This document shows positions 1 through 10,000 of a stretch of 64,000 bases of DNA, one piece after another. The stretch is from Ignavibacteria bacterium (GTDB lineage: Bacteria > Bacteroidota > Ignavibacteria > Tepidaquicellales > Tepidaquicellaceae). The stretch's first letter is position 1, and each line of letters opens with the position of its first letter. Position numbers and translations under genes: made by a program. The notes below the pieces were generated by a model. That model ran no database searches. It saw nothing but the letters and a program-made list of their open reading frames with translations, and was not told the DNA's origin. The stretch covers positions 62,001-126,000 of the forward strand of contig JADJAH010000006.1 of NCBI GenBank assembly GCA_016704345.1, written 5' to 3'.

Positions 1-1312
1 CTTTCTTAGAAGGAACTTTCGCTCAGTTGCTTTCCAATCACAGCTTCGCGTATTTTACTATCAATTCAGGTTCTACACTTGATCTTAATTCAAAAGCTAT
101 GAAGATCACGGGTTCCGGATCACCATTGACAGTAAACGGAGCTTTGATAACCGGTGGAAGCACGATTGAATACAACGGAACGGCTGCACAGTCAACGATG
201 CATAGCGGAATTTCTTATGCGAACATGACTATCAATAATCCCGCAGGTGTAACAGTAACTCAGAACTTCTCACTTCCAGGTTTACTGAATATCGTTTCAG
301 GAGATCTTGAACTTAACGGAAAGGTCATAACATTATTAGGTTCAGGTTCGCTTTCAGAAACTGCAGGCAATACCGTGAAAGGAAATACCGGATACATTAC
401 AACCACAAGAAGTATAAATGCACCTAATGCACTTAATATAGCAGGACTTGGCGCGGTGATTACATCCTCGGCAAACTTCGGACTAACAGAAGTAAGAAGG
501 GGACACACGGTACAGACTACACCAGGCGGACCGTCGATAAGAAGATATTATGTAATCAGGCCTGACAACAATTCGGGACTCAATGCAACATGTGTCTTCA
601 AATATGATGAATCTGAATTGAACAGCATTAATGAATCATCACTTAAGATGCTCAAGTCAACGAATGCAGGTTCAACATACCTTGTCGGAGGCGGCACTGT
701 AAACACAACACAGAACACTGTAACTGTCACTGCCATCAATGACTTTGCCAGACATACTCTTGGATTAGGTTTAGCGATTGCAAATATAATCGCGGCTCCT
801 GAAGGATTTTACAACACAACAACGCAAAGGCTGACAGTGCGTGATACCGTGAGGATACAACTCAGGAATGCAACTTCTCCATACGCTATAGTCGATCAGC
901 AAAAACCATTCTGGATTCGGCTACACTAACTGCTTCTGTATTATTTCTAAACGCCCCGAACGGCAGTTACTACGTTGTCATCAAACACAGAAACAGTATC
1001 GAAACATGGAGCAAGACACCTCAAGTCTATAACACAGAAGCATCATTGCTTTACAACTTCACAACTGCTCAAGCGCAGGCATTTGGCGACAACCTGAAAC
1101 TCAAAGGAACCAAATGGGTGATATACGGTGGTGATGTCAATCAGGACGGCGCAGTTGATGCCACTGATGTTCAGACAATTGATAATGATGCAGCAAATTT
1201 TGAATCAGGTTACGTTCCGACAGATCTTAACGGTGACGGCTTCGTTGACGGTTCTGATTTTACGATCGGAGATAACAACGCTTCAAATTTTGTAGGGAAG
1301 ATAACTCCGTAA
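1..1312 (+). CDS. C-terminal part of exported beta-helix protein with dockerin-like end (5' truncated, frameshifted)
   Basis: Open from the left edge (first full codon at 3), so the start lies outside the window. The product is a close paralogue of the next protein (2003-5181): beta-helix-type repeats, then a RRYYVIRPDNN region, then the shared C-terminal module (RDTVRIQLRN, SPYAIVD, HRNSIETWS) and two EF-hand-type loops, DVNQDGAVDATD and DLNGDGFVDGSD, ending in GKITP. The reading frame breaks next to 896: restoring one T (GAT-TCA-GCA instead of GATCAGCA) rejoins the frame that stops at 930 with the frame that runs to 1312 and recovers the expected DSAK sequence. A sequencing deletion is likelier than a real mutation. 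Probable role: surface-exposed structural or adhesive protein. No enzyme domain is visible in the part present. Confidence 0.8.
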
Positions 1313-1336
1313 GATTACTGAGTTTCCGCTTCATTC

Positions 1337-1391
1337 GGCTCCGGGTGGAATTTGAATTAATACTAATATGATTCAAACTTTGCACGGAGCC
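1337..1391. repeat. Hairpin downstream of first dockerin-type gene; rest of gap 1313-1628 otherwise empty
   Basis: The arms GGCTCCG (1337-1343) and CGGAGCC (1385-1391) enclose a second stem, TTTGAAT (1351-1357) with ATTCAAA (1371-1377). There is no T-run after it, so it is not a classical terminator, although it may be an mRNA 3' end. A related GGCTCCGG/CCGGAGCC hairpin follows the paralogous gene at 5202-5255, so the 3' flank appears to have been duplicated with the gene. I see no gene or other motif between 1392 and 1628. Confidence 0.6.
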
Positions 1392-1628
1392 AATACATTT
1401 ATCAGAATATTTACAGGTTTCAATTACAATGTTTAGTAGAATTTTGTAAATGGAGATACTTACGGACATTTTCTAAGAATCAAAATATCCACTTCTTTTT
1501 TCATTTCACATTGCCATTTATTCTAAATCAAAATTCACGAAGCATCAAAAAACAGGAAATATAGACTGATTTGAAAGAATTAATAAATCAAGACGAGTGA
1601 CTCTTTTCTAAAACCTGCAATTTTCTTC

Positions 1629-1660
1629 TTTGCATTAAAGTGTTAACAAGATTAATTTAT
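1629..1660 (+). promoter_or_regulatory. Putative Bacteroidota-type promoter upstream of leader copy 1
   Basis: TTTG at 1629-1632 is followed after 20 nt by TAATTTAT at 1653-1660, an imperfect match to the TAnnTTTG -7 box. The spacing and the distance to the leader element (16 nt from the first T of the -7 box) are the same as in the better promoter at 6789-6820, which is the main reason to call it. Confidence 0.45.
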
Positions 1661-1668
1661 CTGCACTT

Positions 1669-1793
1669 GGCGTACGATAATTGTTTCCGCAAAAAGTTTT
1701 TGGCTTTCCCTGAATTCATTTCTTTGATCAATTATCGTAACGCCATACGAATCGATCTGTGAAACTCGTGAAATACGAAAGTTCAGGGGAGCC
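1669..1793 (+). ncRNA. Structured 5' leader element, copy 1 (possible pseudoknot cis-regulatory RNA)
   Basis: A ~125-nt block about 90% identical to 6829-6954. Stem 1 pairs GGCGTACGATAATT (1669-1682) with AATTATCGTAACGCC (1730-1744), with one extra A. Stem 2 pairs GGCTTTCCCTGAA (1702-1714) with TTCAGGGGAGCC (1782-1793), with one bulged T and one G-T wobble. The 5' arm of stem 2 lies inside the loop of stem 1 and its 3' arm lies outside, so the topology is a pseudoknot. A small hairpin TCGT-GAAAT-ACGA sits before the last arm. The pair A1713-T1783 here is T6874-A6944 in copy 2, a compensatory change. The element ends about 209 nt before the ATG of the beta-helix gene. I could not match it to a riboswitch or ribozyme class I know. 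Confidence 0.6.
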
Positions 1794-2002
1794 ATAAATA
1801 TCATTCTCACATTGGCGGGGGAAGAAGAGAAGTTACAACTCCGGAACATCTTTTTTTGTAAAAACTCAAAGCAGAGTAACAAAAATAAATATTGCAAGCT
1901 AAGAAATAGAGAACAATACAGCAAAGTTTGTTTCACATTAACTAGAAGGATTCATGATTTGAAAAGTTCATGAACCCAATTTTTGAACCTAAAAAATCCA
2001 CT

Positions 2003-5000
2003 ATGAAATCCAGATTAACAATTCTGGCCTTATTGTTTTTGTCCATTTCAGTTATTGATGTAAATGCACAAAACTTATACAGGTCGCGAGTAACAGGAAA
2101 CTGGACAACTCCCGGAACATGGGAATTGTCAACTAACAGCGGATCAACTTGGACTACATCAACAACAACCTTCCCGACGGCAGATACAGCCGGGAGTGTA
2201 ACATTGAGATCGCTAATGTTATTACTATTCCCGCCTCCAATACGATTCGGATCGATCAATTGACGGTAGAAACAGGTTCAACATTGAGCCTTTCTGCAAA
2301 CTCAGTTCTAAATGTTGTTAACGGATCGGGAGATGATCTTACAGCGTTAAGCGGAAGTACAATAAGCGGTACTGGAACGATTTGGGGAAACGGAGCAGGC
2401 ACCGTGTTCGTTATCCGTGGCGGTTCTAATGTGTCCTGCCCCGTAATAATAAAACAGGCAACATCTGTTTACGGCAATACGAGCCCCTTTATTGCTGATT
2501 TCTTTGGAAGCGTAATTATTGAATCAGGCGCTGCCTTATCTACAGTTGCAGGAGGATATAGCGCAAGATTCTATGGAAGTCTTGTCAATAATGGAACTCT
2601 ATCAACCGGAAACTCAAGCGGCATTATTGATATTGCAGGTCCTTCATTCTCAAATACCGGGACAGTGAATGCTGCTTCAGTTAACATTTCAGATACAACT
2701 AATGTATCCGGAGCGGGAACCTGGGCGCCTTCGAATATTACAATACTTGGCGGCGGACTTCTCAAACTGACAAGCAACATGTCAATTTCAAGTACAACCG
2801 CAACTGATTTTCAGATTAACAGTGCAGGAAGATTCGACCCGAACAATTTCTCACTCAATTTAGGAGCGGCAACTTCCAGTAAGAGTCTGATTTTGGTAAA
2901 TGGCAGTTCTACAGGAGCATTTGGCTTGATCAATACAATTGGTACGGGCACTATTGACGTAAGAACCGGAGCTGTTTTTGATACGAGGGTCAAAGTCGTT
3001 TCAGGGATCACCTCTTCGTACAGTTCTACAAGTCCCTTTGTTGGATTGTTCAACAATGATATCACTGTTGATGCAGGAGCTAATCTGAGAGTTATTGCCG
3101 GCGGCTATACCGTTGAAGCAAATGCCGCTGTCATTAACAACGGTACAATATCTACTGGAAACTCAAGCGGTACTTTCAGAATGAGCGGACCGGCTATAAC
3201 AAACAACGGCATAATCAACGCTTATACATTTGACATAACTGCAAATACTAACCTTGACGGTTCGGGAACGTGGGCAAATGCAAATCTGAGAATAATTGGG
3301 GCAGTGACAGCAAAACTGCTATCTGATATGAAAGTAATTAGCAGTACAGGAACACCCCAGGATTTCCTGCTAAGAACCGGCGCGAAGCTGGACCTGAACG
3401 GAAGAAAGCTAGTGATTGACGGAACAAGTGCTGCGATTACTTTCGCACAGGAATCAACTTCAGAAACTTTTGAAACAGGAATGGTTGAGTTAAAAGGTTC
3501 AACAAATCTGAACATACAAACCGGAGGAATATTCAGACCATCAGTAAGAGTAAAAAGCGGAATTGTACAAGGTTCCAATTCTTCATCTCCTTTTTCTTTT
3601 ACAATAGAGAACTCTTTGTATGTTGATTCCGGTGCGACATTCAGAACTCTCGCCGGAGGATACACTGCAATTTTAAGGGACTCAATTGTAAATCTGGGGA
3701 CTGTCACTACCGGCAATAATTCCGGCATTATAAGGTATTTTGGTAATGTCATTATCAATAACGGATTGATATCGGCATATACATTCCAATTTGAGTCTGT
3801 TCAGGCAAGCTTAGGACAGGTAAGAAATGTTTCTGGTACCGGAAGATTTACATCTCCCGAGTGTCAGGTGTTTGACGGCACCTATTTACTTGTGTCCTCT
3901 TCTCACAGTTTCAGTTTCCTTAACGTAAACACAGGTGCCGCACTCAATATTGGTTCAAATACTCTGAAGATGACAGGGGCAGGATTACCAGTCATTATGA
4001 ACGGAGGATTTATAAATACGGCAGGTACAATTGAGTACAATGGAACTGCTGCGCAGAACATGGTGCACACAGGAATAGATTATGTGAATCTGAATATCAA
4101 TAATCCGGCAGGAGTGACTGTCGGACAGAATTTTACAATTTACGGATTGCTCAATGTTCTTAACGGTGACCTGAAACTGAATGGCAAAGTGATATATTTC
4201 GCCTCAGATGCATCACTCGTTGAAACTCCGGGAAATACAATATCAGGTACGACGGGATATATTACAACCACCAGAAATATTGTTGCTCCGAATAGTCAGA
4301 ACATTGCCGGATTTGGAGCTACCATTACAACCGGCGAAACACTCGGACTTACAGAAATCAGAAGAGGTCATTCATTCTATCTTGTTTCCGGAGATACTTC
4401 AATCAGAAGATATTATGTAATAAGGCCGGATAACAACAATGGTTTGAATGCGACATGCTCATTCAAATATGATAATACTGAACTCAACGGCAATGTTGAA
4501 TCGCAGCTGAAGATGCTAAAGTCAACTAATGTGGGTACTTCTTTCTTTGTAGGAGGTCTCAGCATCGTTGACACAATTAATAATACAGTAACAGTCAATT
4601 CGATCAACGACTTTGCAAGACATACTCTTGGTCCGGGTGCAGCTTTTGCCGGCATAACAGTAGCACCGGAAGGCTTATACAATAATGGAAATCTCAAGTT
4701 GAATATCAGAGACACGGTTAGAGTTGAACTCAGGAATTCGACATCTCCTTATGCTTTGGTTGATTCGGCAATCGGTGTTTTAGACTCTGTATCACTATCA
4801 GTACAAGTTCTATTCTCAATTGCCGGCAATGGTAACTACTATGTAGTAGTAAAACACCGCAACAGCATTGAAACATGGAGCAAGAATCCGCAAGTGTTTA
4901 CAGTCGGAGCTTCTTTAATTTACAACTTTACAACTGCTCAGGCTCAGGCCTTTGGTGACAACATGAGATTAAAAGGAACTAAATGGGTAATATACAGCGG

Positions 5001-5181
5001 AGATGTCAATCAGGACGGTGCTGTAGATGGAACAGATGTTGGATTGATTGACAATGATGCGTCTAATTTTGTATCAGGTTATGTTCCTACAGATCTAAAC
5101 GGAGACGGATTTGTTGACGGTTCAGATTTTACGATCGGAGATAACAATGCGGCTAACTTTGTAGGCAAGATTACACCGTAA
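2003..5181 (+). CDS. Exported beta-helix repeat protein with C-terminal dockerin-like module (frameshifted)
   Basis: ATG at 2003 gives a clear signal peptide (MKSRLTILALLFLSISVIDVNAQ-like, cleavage after NAQ); an upstream ATG at 1970 is less likely. Frame breaks at about 2212: adding one G (TCG-GCT-AAT) joins the N-terminal part to the rest, giving about 1059 residues. After the signal comes a GNWTTPGTW segment typical of Bacteroidota surface proteins, then three ~180-residue repeats, each holding an SPF...AGGYT...NNGT-STGNSSG pattern, as in right-handed beta-helices. Then follow a RRYYVIRPDNN region, the LRNSTSPYALVDS/HRNSIETWS region and two EF-hand-type loops (DVNQDGAVDGTD, DLNGDGFVDGSD) ending in GKITP. 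Likely a surface adhesin or structural protein; the dockerin-like end could be a sorting or attachment module. It is preceded by the structured leader at 1669-1793 and is a tandem paralogue of the gene at 1-1312. Confidence 0.8.
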
Positions 5182-5201
5182 TTATTTTGCTCCACTTTCA
5201 C

Positions 5202-5255
5202 GGCTCCGGAGAAGATCTAGGTTGATTCAAAGTTCACTTAATTTTTCCCGGAGCC
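5202..5255. repeat. Inverted repeat in convergent 3' ends
   Basis: GGCTCCGG (5202-5209) pairs with CCGGAGCC (5248-5255). The second arm overlaps the 3' end of the minus-strand gene that ends at 5227. It may serve as a shared 3' end for both genes, and it resembles the hairpin at 1337-1391. Confidence 0.5.
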
Positions 5256-6660
5256 AAAGTTTTATCCCAAAAAGATTGTTGATAACATTCTCGGTTTCCA
5301 TTTGTAAACCTGTAATTTCGTAATTTCTTTTCTTACCTTTCGGCAATTCACGAACCCGCAACAGATCACTTGATATCTTAAGATATTGCACAAATGCATT
5401 CTTGTAGTATTCAGTCACTGTTGTATCTCTGTTGAGAAACTTCTTGAAAGTATCAATCATTGACAATACTTGATCATCATGGCCAAGTTCGTAATAGCAT
5501 TGGAGAAGAAGTACTTTCACTTGGGTCTTTAAGAGATTACTTCTGAAGTTTGCTCTGGATAAAAGATCCATTGCCTTTTCGTATTGCCCTTTTTTGCAGC
5601 TCATATAGCCGTAACAGAAATTCAGGCATGATTGTTTTTCATCTTCTGCTATCTGGTCCTTATACTTATTGATAAACATCTCCGCCCAATCGAACTCATC
5701 TACTCGAGTGGCTATCTTAACGTGAATCAGAAAATCGGGATAAAGCATTTTGCCTACTGTCATTTCATCTCTTTCAAACTGTTTCTTCGAGATCAGGAAA
5801 TGTTCTCTTTGAAAATCCGTTCCCGCTTGAATGTTATAAACATCGGCACAGAAGCCGCTCATATAAAGATCTAGCATGTATCTGTCTTCTCTTTGCAGGC
5901 TGGCGGAATATTCTTCACGCAGACTTTTCAATCTAAAGAAATGTTCCTCCTTTTTTTCAAGTACAAGAAGAACAATTCTGCTGAAAACTATTAGAGTTGG
6001 GTTCTTCATCTTTTCTGTTGTCCTGATAAAATCAAGCACCTGATCAAACATCTTCATATCAAATGAAAAATTGTTCTGTACATTGTCATGTATCATTATG
6101 CAATAGAATTTCAGTAGCTTGAGCAATGCATATTCAAAAAAATTGTCAAAGTCTTCCTGGAAATAACTGTGACTCCCAAACGGGTCTTTGGTTATCTGAT
6201 AAAAATGTTCCTGCTGACTCATTTCTGCAAGCCGCAACTGGTAAAATTCATCCTTTGTTGTTTCCTTGGACAATTGATTCTTAAACTGTTTCAGCGTTTG
6301 CTCTACTATTGTATTGAGGTTCTTTTCTCTAAGCTTCTCCAATATGAAAGTAGGGTAATAAATGGATTCATCTCTGAAATAGATTTGTGACAGGAAGTCC
6401 TTTGCAAGTGCGAAGAGGTCAGATGTCAGATTCCTTATTTTGAAGTAATCGTGTTTCATTCCCGGAAACAGCGCGGCAGAGATCGATTCATCAGTAAGTC
6501 TGTCGTTGTCGTATCCCGGATGGAATTTTTTGATGAAATCAAATAAGGCCACTACCTTCTTGTTCTTATTGAAAAAAGGAGACTGAACATAGTCTTTGAA
6601 TTCCTTCATCTCGGAAAGAGAAAATGTCTTTAACAGAGATACTAACTTTGAGTTATTCAC
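5227..6660 (-). CDS. Conserved helical protein of unknown function (477 aa)
   Basis: GTG start at 6660. No signal peptide or membrane segment. The protein is rich in Leu, Lys, Phe and Glu and predicted by eye to be all alpha-helical, TPR-like in the second half (FINKYKDQIAEDEKQSCLNF, then YGYMSCKKGQYEKAMDLLSR). The N-terminus has the pattern SPFFNKNKKVVALFDFIKK, seen in uncharacterised proteins of Bacteroidota and Ignavibacteria, where it is not assigned a function. It is transcribed against the dockerin-type genes on either side and its 3' end lies in the inverted repeat 5202-5255. I do not recognise an enzymatic motif. Confidence 0.75.
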   Translation of the reverse strand: MNNSKLVSLLKTFSLSEMKEFKDYVQSPFFNKNKKVVALFDFIKKFHPGYDNDRLTDESISAALFPGMKHDYFKIRNLTSDLFALAKDFLSQIYFRDESIYYPTFILEKLREKNLNTIVEQTLKQFKNQLSKETTKDEFYQLRLAEMSQQEHFYQITKDPFGSHSYFQEDFDNFFEYALLKLLKFYCIMIHDNVQNNFSFDMKMFDQVLDFIRTTEKMKNPTLIVFSRIVLLVLEKKEEHFFRLKSLREEYSASLQREDRYMLDLYMSGFCADVYNIQAGTDFQREHFLISKKQFERDEMTVGKMLYPDFLIHVKIATRVDEFDWAEMFINKYKDQIAEDEKQSCLNFCYGYMSCKKGQYEKAMDLLSRANFRSNLLKTQVKVLLLQCYYELGHDDQVLSMIDTFKKFLNRDTTVTEYYKNAFVQYLKISSDLLRVRELPKGKKRNYEITGLQMETENVINNLFGIKLWLREKLSEL

Positions 6661-6788
6661 AGGCAGAAGAATAATTTTTCTAAAAACAGATTCGCCAAAT
6701 CATATCAAAACTGCCGAAAATCTGTCTTAATGATTATACTTCAGCAAAATGCATCATAAGAGATCTTCTAAAAACAGAAATATTTTTC

Positions 6789-6820
6789 TTTGACTGGGAG
6801 ATATAACAAAGGTAACTTTG
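6789..6820 (+). promoter_or_regulatory. Bacteroidota-type promoter upstream of leader copy 2
   Basis: TTTG at 6789-6792 and TAACTTTG at 6813-6820, a perfect TAnnTTTG, separated by 20 nt. This predicts a transcript start close to 6825-6829, so the structured element starting at 6829 would form the extreme 5' end of the mRNA. The divergent region 6661-6788 towards the minus-strand gene shows nothing else. Confidence 0.6.
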
Positions 6821-6828
6821 TATCAAAT

Positions 6829-6954
6829 GGCGTACGATAATCGAGTTCCGCAAAAAGTCTTTGGCTTTCCCTGTATTCATTTCTTTGATCAATTATCGTA
6901 ACGCCATACGAAACGATCTGTGAAAGCTCGTAAAATCGAAAGTACAGGGGAGCC
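6829..6954 (+). ncRNA. Structured 5' leader element, copy 2 (possible pseudoknot cis-regulatory RNA)
   Basis: Second copy of the element at 1669-1793. Stem 1 arms: 6829-6841 and 6892-6905. Stem 2 arms: GGCTTTCCCTGTA (6863-6875) and TACAGGGGAGCC (6943-6954), interleaved as in a pseudoknot. The small hairpin before the last arm has shifted to TCG-TAAAAT-CGA. Stem 2 keeps pairing despite the A-T to T-A swap at 6874/6944. It ends 60 nt before the ATG at 7015, whose ribosome binding site (AAAGGAG) lies outside the element. Confidence 0.62.
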
Positions 6955-7014
6955 ATATAAAATTCAAAATTGGCAAATCAATTTAACATAACAATAAAAA
7001 GAAAAGGAGAAAAA

Positions 7015-10000
7015 ATGAAATTTCTAAAAGTCATTGCAATCCTGATCTTCTGCATAATGGCGATGCAGTCATCCATGTCGCAATTATTAACGGAAGATTT
7101 TGAGTCAGGCTCATTCCCTCCATTGGGTTGGAGTAACCCGGGCGGCGAATTCGGAAACATATTATGGAGTAATTATTCCGGAGTCAGCGGATATGGCACA
7201 GGAAGTTATTCTGCATTTTATGACGGATACTATTGGGACGGCGATGTTGATTCAATGATCACTCCGGTATTCTCGCAATCGTTTGGGGAGTCGGTAATCT
7301 TTGATTTTGCATACGCTCCGTATGATGACGGTGGTACTGACCTTTACAGTGATCTGTACATCTATTACAAACTTGATGGAGATGACAATTGGTACTTATT
7401 GGAACAGATACCCGGGGCATTGCTTCAAACGTCTCCGTCAACAGGTTCATATTTCACACCAACATCAAGCGAGTGGTCCACACGCGCAGTTGTTCTTCCG
7501 GATAATACTGTGAGGATTTCATTTGTTACTGACAGCTTCAATTCAAACAACTTGTTCCTTGATAACATCAAAGTTGATTTCGCGCCTACAGGCGATGACC
7601 TGGCTGTACAAGGCGTGTTTGCCAAGGGAAGATTTCCAATTCCTTATCTTGCAAGTGATACGATTAGTGCAAGCATCAAGAATGTTGGCGGCACAACGTT
7701 CAACAATTTTTATGTGTACCTTGAACTGACGGGTGCAAACACCTTGCTGGATTCTGTCCTGGTGTCAAGCCTGAACTCCAATCAATCAACCGTAGTAAGC
7801 TTCATGCCTTACACTCCTGTGCTAAACGGATACACGAGCGTCAGAGTATTCGTTCAGCCCGATGATAATTCATCCAATGATGAAGCTTTTTATAATATGA
7901 ATGTTGGAAGCAGATTCCTGGCTTACAATGATACTACCGAAAATTATTGCTGTGGAATTGGCTGGTTTGGTGAGGGATACTGGCTAAGCAAATACAGACT
8001 GACGAATGCAAACACCAGGATAAAAAGTGTTAATGTGAGAATTATAGGAGCGCCGGGAAGCACTAATCAGGTTGTGAGAGGAGTGATAATGAACAGTGCG
8101 GGTGTTATTGTTGCCAAATCAGATCCATACAAGATCAAAGCAACGGATGATGGCAAAATGGTTAACTTCAAACTCTCTGATCCTCTTCCTCATAAAATTG
8201 CATCATCCAATTCAACATTCTATGTAGGCATTGAGCAGACAGCTATCGCATCAAGTGACGATGCCTATGGAATTCAGGGAAGTCAGGATGAGACTCCTAC
8301 AAGAAGCGATGCTTATTTTGCAGCCAACGGGATGAAAGCAGTTGGAGAACCTTTGAACTATCTCTTTCCATGGGCCAGCAACAGGTGGGGAATTGAAGCT
8401 GAAGTTGTTCCAATTACTTCTAATGATGTAGGAATCTCAAATCAGGGATTAGTGAATGATCAGTATTTCTCTACAAATGTGATTCAACCAAAGGGAAGAG
8501 TTTATAACAATGCCACGTCAGGTTCCGCTAATGCTACTGTGATAAGGACAATAACTCCCGGCGGGTACATAAATTCACAGAGTGTTTCAATACCTGCAAA
8601 CAGTTCTGTAGAAGTAACTTTTGCAAACTGGACATTCACATCAGGAACTGTGTACACTGTAAGAGATTCAATTTTGCGCACGGGTGACACTGACTTGAGC
8701 GACAATGTTAAATATGCAACAGTTACTCCGAGAGTTGCAAAGCAGCTTGCCGTAGTATATTCAAAATCTGAAGACAGAGACAGCCTCGTAAGAGCCATAT
8801 TGCTTGATGGCAGATATGCTTCTAATTTTGATACGATTCCAATGCACTATACCGGAAGCTTAAGGCCGTGGAAGTTTGTTTTCATGAATGTAAGAAGAGA
8901 CGGAAACTGGACTAACGCAATGAGAGACTCAATGAAAGCATTCATTGACGCTTCAACTGCCGCAAACAAGAAGTCGCTTGTCATGTTTCATAACAGGGCA
9001 GCAGACCTGTACGATCCTGCCACTGCATTTTTCCCAAATCCCGCGGACACAATATTTTTGAGGCAATATCTCAAAGCACAGTTTCTTTCACAGGACTGGC
9101 AGAACAACGTTCCGGCTGACAGGAAATTTAAAGGCAGACTTGGATTCAGTAGTGTGACTCAAGATTCAATATATGATGAAGTGGATGGAAACTATTTGCC
9201 CGACCTTGTGACTCCTGTAAACGGATCATTTGCAGCATTCATTCCGCGAACAGTTTCATCTTCTACGAACGACTCTGCAGTTGCAGTTGCTTATGCAGGT
9301 CCGAATTACAACACTTTCTTCATGACAAATCAGTTCTATGCACTGCGCGCGAGGAACGGCGGACTTACCGACGGACCTGGAAGAATTTTTGCCAGGATCA
9401 TTGACTGGATAAACACTACAAATTCAAATGCAAAAGTGCTCGACCTGACAATGCTCATTGAAGGATTTTATGATCAGGGTGCAAATCAATTGGTAAGAGA
9501 CTCGGTCCGTGTGTATCTCAGAAACACAACGAATCCGTATGCAATAGTTGATTCCGCGAAAGGCTATCTTACAACTTCCGGAACACAATCGTTTGTCTTT
9601 AATAATGCTTCCAACGGTGTAAATTACTACATCCATGTAAGGCACAGAAATGCAATTGAAACTTGGAGCAAGACCGGAGCGATGTTTGCTTCCAACTATC
9701 TTGCATATAACTTTACTTCGGATTCAGCCAAAGCATTCGGAAACAATATGGTGAAAAAGGGAACACGCTGGGTCTACTATGGTGGTGATGTTAATCAGGA
9801 CGGATTCATAGACGGAACCGATAATAATCTGATTGATAATGATGCATATAATTTCATTTCCGGCTATGTGAAGACTGATCTCAACGGAGATGATTTTGTT
9901 GATGCTTCAGACTTCCAAATCTCTGACAACAATGCAAATAACTTCATCGGTAAATCAACTCCAATGTCAGAGCCTGATGCAATGATTGAAAACGGATTTG

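Noticed and set aside
1669..1793. Leader as a known riboswitch (c-di-GMP, SAM, cobalamin, TPP) or hammerhead ribozyme
   Set aside because: None of the conserved core motifs of these classes that I know (such as CUGANGA plus GAAA for hammerhead) fits; left as unknown.
3222..3758. 178-residue antisense frame in the beta-helix gene
   Set aside because: Shadow of a repetitive coding region.
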